This document shows positions 57,502 through 64,000 of a stretch of DNA of 64,000 nt, piece after piece. The position numbers and the translations under genes were made by a program. The first letter of the stretch is position 1. Each line of letters starts with the position of its first letter. This stretch comes from Ailanthus altissimus (lineage: Eukaryota; Streptophyta; Magnoliopsida; Sapindales; Simaroubaceae): contig OX327704.1 in assembly GCA_946807835.1 (NCBI GenBank), positions 8,866,001-8,930,000 of the forward strand, read 5' to 3'. The notes under the pieces were generated by a model. That model was given only the letters and a program-made list of their open reading frames with translations, was not told where the DNA came from and did not search any database.

Positions 57502-60158
57502 TAACATAATTAGTTAATAAAAATATGTTTCAATTATTTTATTTTTCCTTTTGTTAGGGTTGATATTATGAAAGAATAAGGTTGATTCTTTGAGCAAGTG
57601 TATGTATATTCTGGTTAATTGGACATGTTGTACTTAAAAGTTGTTGTTGAACTCCTCTCTGTTTTTCGTTTTTTTTTTCTTTTTAAAAAAAAAAAAATTT
57701 GGATGGGATAAAAATCTCATCCATTAAGCACTAGTTATCTATTTTTATCGGCAGTTGATAAATATTTATTTCTTCCATAACTGTTAGTTGAGGGAAAAAA
57801 AAGAGTTGAACTGATAATTTATGACAACTGAAAAAGAAAGATAAAATTTTCTTTTGTTTTTCTCGCTTTTTTATTTATTTATTTTATTTTCAATGTGCTT
57901 TCTGAGTTCAATTGTGTTAGTTTTCCTAGCGAAGTCCTATTTCTTCTGATCTTAATCAATGTGCCTGTTACTCTTTTGCAATTCTTTGTATATTTCGAAT
58001 CTAACCCTTGTTTTCAGATTTTTAAGGTGTGTTTCATGAATAGAAGACAGCGAACAACTTTGATTGATACAATTTTCTGAGCAAACAATGGCAAAGAGGA
58101 AATGCTGGCTTGGTCGGGAAGAAATTTTTTGTTTCAGAGGCAAGAACAAAAGCAGAAATGGTTAGTACCACCATGCTGTATAACAGTATAAGTCCAGATT
58201 CTATCTTTATTTGAGGAAGTCTTTGATATTGATCCAAATTTAATTTATAGAACAACTACAATTCCTACTCCAGTTACATTCCACAAGTGTAAGATAATCT
58301 TCTGGAGTACAATAAAATGCTAAGTTGTAGACTCGAAGTGGACCAAATGGAAGAACATTTATGCACAAATTAACAGGGGATATTGTTTTCTACTTTTATT
58401 AGCTTAACGGATCTGCATCCAAATTAGTAGGCAAGTTTTATGAGCCTACACATTTCAGTTTGTGTTTAAATGTTGCCAAAAATTTGTGGTAGCTAATTGA
58501 TACGAACTTCCACATGGAGGTATAACAGGCAAGGTAAGTGTTGCAAGCATTGAAAGGGTTGGTAAGGCTTCAAGCTATTGTTCATGGTTGGGCTGTAAGA
58601 TGTCAAACAATAATCACATTGAAGTGTTTGCCATCCTCTGCAGAAAAGTTGTAAGATGTCCAAGAAAATACAGATGCAGTTTGTAAATTTGGTGAAAATA
58701 AAGAGTGTTATTTCAAGAAGACACAACGAATTTCTTTTACATCATCTGAGCAAAAATTTTGTTTTTTAAGGTGCTAAATGTCGTATGCTTTTATTGAATG
58801 TTCAAATTTTGTTGGTAGGATCCCTTATCTCTTGCTTTCTCTTGTTTATATATCTTAGTAGGACTTAGAAAAATTATTTTGATTGAATTCTATAAGTGGG
58901 TACAAGCACATATACCTGTCAATTTGAGAAGACAAACAATTTTTTGATGCAAATGGTATTTCGTAGTTATTTTCCAGAAGCAAGTTTGCTGACTAAATGC
59001 CATTAAATAAGTCTCTTTGTCTTTTTCAATCATATTAGACATTAAACTTTCTGCTCATTATTAGCAGAGGGTACTTACTCAGGATGAATTAGTAGATGAA
59101 GGCCTCTAATGTTCTTAGGTCTTTGTTATGCATGGATATTGATTAGTGTCTTGTGTAAATTATAAATGAGCTTTGTAAATGCTCGAGATTATTGTTGAAG
59201 ATGTAGATGACATGTCAGATGAGAAATGAGATTACATATTTGAATCAATTTCTTAACTATCATGTAAAGAAGATGCTGAGGATACTGGAGTGAAGTTTTA
59301 ACATTTATTCACAGCATGTAGTGCAAAGTGAGGCAAAATGGAAACAATTGGTTAATTAATATTTTTTCTTATAAATCACATCATCTCTAGGACAACCAAT
59401 CTTGCAGCTGAATATGTAACCTTCGAGATGATAAGTTTGAAAGCATTAAGGTGGGTAGGGTAGTTTTTTAACTTTCAAAGTCTATTCTATTAGACTTTTG
59501 CTTCGATTATGATCTGAGTTGTTTTATTTCCTATCAAAAAGGCTTTTTGATTGCATTTTTTACTTGCTTATTTAAATTTATATTTCTTAAGGTGGTTTGG
59601 TGGAAGTGCTCAACAATTATACGCCAATTCTTCATTTATATGCAAGAACAACATATTTTATCTTCATTTTCTTCTTAAAAAAAATTATTTCAGCTTTTTA
59701 TCTAAAGCTTTTATTTTTATTTTTTAATATTTTCAATGTTTTGATAAGTAGTATTGGCCAAGCCTCGTAAAGCAATTCCATTATTCATAAAGCAATTCCA
59801 TAATGCGAGAAGGCTAAAACTGTTTACAAATCAAGGGTACAATAGCTTACAAATCAATGGAGTTAGCAACATAATCTGTTACATCTAAACTAGATAACGA
59901 AATTGTACTCTATTTGTACAATTGATGTATTAGATTTTTATTAACTTTCAATAATATTGTTCTTTATATATTTAATTATTTTTTATTTATTTGGAAATAT
60001 CAAAATGTAACTTGAATTTTAGTTGAATAAATCTTTTATTGTTATTAAATAAATTGATATTAGTCACTTTCAGGTTTTAATATTCAAAGTTTATTTTTCA
60101 TTAATACTTTTTAAATGTTTTAGATTAAAGAAGTCCTAACCATTTTCTAATATTAAAG
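57502..60158. other. Interior of the CACTA element without a recognised gene
   Basis: AT-rich, with stops in all frames. A possible splice donor CAGGCAAG/GTAAGTG (58534) and acceptor TCCTCTGCAG (58634-58643) suggest that further captured host exons or introns may be present, but I cannot name a source. No transposase motif was recognised. Poly-T/poly-A runs lie near 57667-57699. Confidence 0.4.
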
Positions 60159-60385
60159 TGTCAGCAATTTATTGGTGTTATGGTATCAATAATTTTTTTA
60201 ATATTATAATATTAGCAATTTTTTTATACTGTGATATCAACAATTCTCTTATATTAATGTGTTAGTGATTCACTAAATTAATGGTGTTAGAAAATTATAG
60301 ATATTATAGTGTTAGAAATTTGTTAATATTATAATATTAGTGATTCACTGACACTATATATAGTGTTAGTAAATTTTTAGTACAC
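60159..60385. repeat. Right subterminal 25-bp repeats of the CACTA element
   Basis: About nine degenerate units of roughly 25 bp with the pattern GTGTTAGAAATTTGTTAATA plus TTATA (one clean unit at about 60309-60333). Examples start GTGTCAGC, GTGTTAGT, GTGTTAGA. Arrays of short degenerate repeats next to the ends are where CACTA accessory proteins bind in En/Spm. Confidence 0.65.
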
Positions 60386-60674
60386 TATAAAATAATATTA
60401 ATAAAATTATTTATTGATGCTAATTTAATGTTAAGATTTTGCAAAAGTGAGTGAAAAATTGAAACATAACATTTAAATTAAATTTTTTTAATTAAAAGAT
60501 TTTGTATTTTCATTTTGCTTTGATTTTTTAAGAAAAAAAATTGAACTGTTCAATTTTTATTTATAAAAAAACAGAAATGTTTTCTTAAAACTTTAAAATT
60601 AAATCCATCCAACCGGTTCAGTTTGTTTTTTTTCTAGTTCCTCCCTTTTTAGGCCTAAGCTAAGCCCAGCCTTA

Positions 60675-60804
60675 CTCTCCACTGATTGATCGCCCATTTG
60701 CTCCCCACTGATTAGTTACTCATTTGTTCCCCACTAATTAGTCGCCTATTTATTCTCCACCGATTGGTTGCTCATACCTCTCCTCTGATTGGTGGCTTGC
60801 AACT
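60675..60804 (+). repeat. 26-bp tandem repeat, five copies
   Basis: Units start at 60675, 60701, 60727, 60753 and 60779, with the pattern CTCCCCACTGATTAGTTACT plus CATTTG. Copies differ by several bases each. The array is GC- and pyrimidine-rich compared with its surroundings. The repeated CYGATTGGT contains an inverted CCAAT box. No link to an element was found. Confidence 0.85.
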
Positions 60805-62443
60805 TATTTCTAATTGGTTTTGTTAAGCTCCTCCGGATAAAAACAGATTAATTCTTTTTTTCATTGGTCGTGATTGATATTGAGACCTCATATTAGTTGA
60901 AATAAAAGCACAATAAAATAAACTATGACCGCATTATGGAAACTCTAATGCATGACAAATAGACACCTATCCAACAAAATCTTAATTAACAGAAAAAAAA
61001 CAATATAAATGAAGCAATATCCTTTCATATCATCATTTTCTTAGTCCTAAAGAGACTAGAGTTTGGTGAGAATCTTTTTGCCAACTCAAGACATTATCCT
61101 TTCATATCATCATTTCATCATCAACTACCTATATATTGATCTCCTACACACTTTTTTGTTTGCATGCACATAAGTGACCTTATCAATTTCTTTTATCCAG
61201 ATTCCCATACTTCCAATTCCTCTCTAATTTTCACATTTGACGGCCTCTTAGTTGACTTGGTCGTCAAAAGTTTATCTTCTGTTTGGATTATAATTAGTAT
61301 TTGAGTTTTATTCTTATTTAGATTTTCTTTTCTAAAAATTTAATTAAAATTTATATTTCTACTTAGATAAGTCTTTAGTTTGTTAAAATAAAAATTAAAA
61401 AAAAGAAAAATATGTTTCCCATTCTATATTTAATTTATTTTTCTTTTTCATAATTATGTCCAAACATCCAACATCTTCGAAACTAGCCAACGCTCTTTCA
61501 ATAGTGTTCTCTCTTATAAGTTTTCTTCCCTATAAAATCTCTATCTCCATCAAAGTTTTATGAACTTGCACCTACTAAGAACCAACTCTTCCCGAACCAT
61601 CAAGCATATTTTCCCTACATTTAGCTTAGTAGAACCTCTAGTGTGTCCTTACTTGTTTACCTTATCTCATCCTTAAACCTCTTAACCAAATCGCATTAAT
61701 TTTACCCTACATATATCTTCACTTAGCTCTTGGACTATACCCACCCAAAAGTGAAAGTTTGGTATTTTCCACGTCCTTAATACAAATTCAAGGTTTAAGA
61801 CTTAAAAAATAAAAACTATCCCAAGCTCTATTAGTCTCTCATACAAATATATGACATCAAAAGACGTGTATAAAATTCAATGCATATGTACTTGTGTCTT
61901 TCAAGCTATGAACCATCCATCCAGCAACAATTTATGACTTTCAAAAATTTGGTGAAACTATAATTTCTACGAACCAAAGTATTTATAATATAAGGAGAGA
62001 AATAGATGTTCACAATAATCTTTCAACAAAATTGTTGTTTTTGCAATTCGGCACTTTTATGTCCTACACCTTTCTACAATTCATGAGTACTTTAAAAATA
62101 TCGACCTAACTCTTGTACAAACACTCAATTCTACACTCACATAAATTTTTTTCATCGTGTCTTATAGTTTAAGTACTCCATTATCTAAAGTTAGGTTTCG
62201 AAATTCATTAAAAGCATATAACTCACCCTTAAACACAACAATATGAACTATCTTGATATAGGAAGACTTAAAAGGAAAGTTGATAATATAACAAAAAAAT
62301 AAGTGACTTGTTATTACTCTTATGAATCTACTTCATGAGATCTCTAATCACAAAAGTGAGACTACTATCACTCTTGTCTTATATTTTAGGCAAAAGTCTC
62401 AACTCCTTTTATATACTTACTATTAAAATTTTTATTTAGTAGT
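60805..62443. other. AT-rich stretch with no recognised feature
   Basis: No ORF, LTR end or known domain was recognised. TATCCTTTCATATCATCATT occurs twice (about 61018 and 61095). It ends with GTAGT, the target duplication of the solo LTR that follows. Confidence 0.5.
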
Positions 62444-63937
62444 TGATAAAGGTAAATTTGTCATATATTTTTTCATGTTTTTATTTTGATATTTTATTAT
62501 TTTATGAGAATAAATAGTTATTTATGTGCATTATTGTTATTTATAGGGACTTGAATGAAATTTAAAAAAAGGACACAAAAAGAGCAAAAACAGGGACTAA
62601 AATGCAAACTTTTCAAAATATAGATCTGTCGCCCCAATGCCATAAGGATTTTTGCCCCAGTGCTTGAACAGTGATTGAAATAAGAAAATAAAAAAAGACA
62701 ATCTGTTGAAGTCGCGACTACCGCCCTAGCGCCAGACCTTCATCGTGCCAGCGACAATCCAACGCCTCAGCACCATATTGTTATTGCACCAGCGAGAGGC
62801 CAGCGCCCCAACGGCATCACTCCACCGCTTCAGCGGTAAGGCTTTCTACACGCAATGCCCCAGCGACAGCACGCAGTGCCCCAGCGGTAGTACAAGTCCT
62901 AATCTTACAAGAATTGAGATTTTAAAACCATATCAATCCCTATAAAAGGCCACTCGTCCCCAGCCTTTAAAGATTATCCAAAATCACCCTAGAGCAATTC
63001 AAGAACACCAAGAATACAGAGCACAAGTTTTAGAGAGCAATAAAAGTTTAATTGAAGCAACCTTAGAGAGAGATTCAAGACGTTCTTCGGCATCAAGAGT
63101 ATCTTAGGCAACCCAATCAAGACAAATTCGACGTCTATATCGATTTTCTATTGATTGTATCATGATTTATTATTATATTTATTATTGTTCTCTTGTAGCC
63201 ATGAACTAAATTTATTTTATAGGGTTAATACTTGAACTCAATATGTGTGCTTAATTGTCATATCTTTTTAATATTTAATAAACTTAGTTCTTTACTATTT
63301 AAATTACTTGATCTTAATGCTTCAATATATCTGGCCAATATATGGTGAATAAATTGGTAATATTTTGATAAACTTGGAAGAGGAATTATAATATTTAGAC
63401 TTAGGTAATTTAATGCATAATTGTAGAGTAACATTCAATGTTGCATATGCAAGTTTCAATTTAGGATAAGAATATACCAAATTTGCATATATAATCAATA
63501 AGACTTAATCTTAATGAATCTTAATTTATTACAAGTACCATAGGAATATAGGTATTTGGTAAATTAAGGTATACTTGTATGACCTTGGAAGAGGTTTGTG
63601 AATACATTAGTGTCTTGATCAATAACAAAGACTAAGGGAGTTAAATATTAGAGATTAATCATTAGAAAGCATATTAAGGGATAGTATTAATCTTAGGTTT
63701 TCTCTATATTGCTATTACGTAATTCTCTTTACATTATGTTTTTACTTTCAAATTTTCTACATTCATTCTTAGATTTTTATTTTTCTGAATAATTATTAGA
63801 AAGATATAATTTTGGTACTTGGTTAAAACTTAAAAATTATCCTAGTGGGTTCGACATCTAACTTATTAAGTCTCTTTATTACTTGTTACGATAATGTATA
63901 CTTGCACTTAATTATAAGATATAGAAATATCGCATCA
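62444..63937 (+). mobile_element. Solo Athila-type LTR at the right end
   Basis: A 1.5-kb LTR TGATAAAGG...ATCGCATCA with an exact target duplication GTAGT at 62439-62443 and 63938-63942. It contains the GC-rich CAGCGCCCCAACGGCATC-type array (about 62625-62890), a TATA box CCCTATAAAAGG (62938-62949), a GAGAGCAATAAAAG leader, and the family tail GTGGGTTCGACATCTAACTT (63846-63865). There is no primer site or coding part. It is the same family, in opposite orientation, as 20035-21389. Confidence 0.92.
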
Positions 63938-63942
63938 GTAGT

Positions 63943-64000
63943 TTTGTTAAAAGATTAGTCAAATTTGATTTTGACCTAAAAAAATCTAACCTCACTATCC
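63943..64000. other. Unassigned sequence at the window end
   Basis: 58 bp flanking the solo LTR; nothing is recognised. Confidence 0.4.

Larger units (their letters stand above)
56373..60449. mobile_element. CACTA-type transposon carrying host gene fragments
   Basis: The left end is CACTATTATAAAA (56373). The right end, read in reverse, is CACTTTTGCAAAA (60449). They agree at 10 of 13 positions and fit the CACTA terminal pattern; the left end is one base from the CACTATTAGAAAA I recall for soybean Tgm. A 3-bp target duplication AGT lies at 56370-56372 and 60450-60452, the size made by CACTA transposases. Degenerate 25-bp subterminal repeats are present at both ends (56430-56560 and 60159-60385). 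Inside are a ribosomal protein L26 fragment and CYSTM-like exons. No transposase trace is visible, so it would be a non-autonomous Pack-type element. Orientation is not assigned. Confidence 0.72.

Noticed and set aside
60441..60455. Alternative CACTA right end two motifs further (…GTGAGTG)
   Set aside because: It would give CACTCACTT as terminus and an AAA flank that does not match AGT on the left; the end at 60449 gives both a better terminus and a matching 3-bp duplication.
1..64000. Endogenous pararetrovirus or other viral insertion
   Set aside because: All RT-containing regions recognised have LTR-retrotransposon domain order and LTRs; no movement-protein or coat-protein type sequence was recognised.

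Overview
The window is plant nuclear DNA, probably from a eudicot. It is AT-rich and consists almost entirely of decayed LTR retrotransposons inserted into one another, plus one DNA transposon that carries pieces of two host genes. I see no intact host gene, no RNA gene and no complete transposon ORF. Lineage names rest on motifs read by eye (Copia integrase/RT/RNase H blocks, an Athila-type gag and protease, and a chromodomain after a Ty3/Gypsy integrase). No database was searched. Letters A to H below are local labels.

Left third (1-26938). Copia element A (+ strand) runs from the window edge to about 6350 and has a truncated 3' LTR. A perfect 32-bp inverted repeat (6363-6526) and an LTR-like block follow, then a Ty3/Gypsy integrase remnant (7668-8290), here called G. 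Copia B (- strand, 9223-17645, target duplication GTTAT) and Copia C (+ strand, 17931-26736, imperfect duplication ATAAA/ATACA) are inserted in what looks like the 3' non-coding part of that older Gypsy element. C carries a solo Athila-type LTR in its leader (20035-21389, - strand, TTGGG).

Middle (26939-56210). Athila-type element E (26939-31669) keeps a gag-protease remnant but has no pol. It abuts Athila-type element F, which keeps a protease remnant, a gene of the plant 'putative plant transposon protein' family, a 3' region and a 3' LTR. F is split twice. An inverted Athila LTR (34215-41307, GGTAT) contains a 5'-truncated chromovirus H (34683-40956). Copia D (41938-53643, ATAAG) has a solo Copia LTR (42760-45077, CAATG) inside its own 5' LTR.

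Right end (56211-64000). A 4.1-kb CACTA-type element (56373-60449, duplication AGT) carries the 5' end of a ribosomal protein L26 gene joined to exons 1-2 of a CYSTM-like gene whose Cys-rich exon is missing. I see no transposase, so it looks like a gene-capturing (Pack-type) non-autonomous CACTA element. After it come a 26-bp tandem repeat, about 1.6 kb with nothing recognisable, and a solo Athila-type LTR (62444-63937, GTAGT).

The main points for follow-up are the gene-capturing CACTA element, a GC-rich short motif shared by Copia leaders and Athila LTRs, conserved leader repeats in all four Copia copies, and the insertion order given by exact target duplications.
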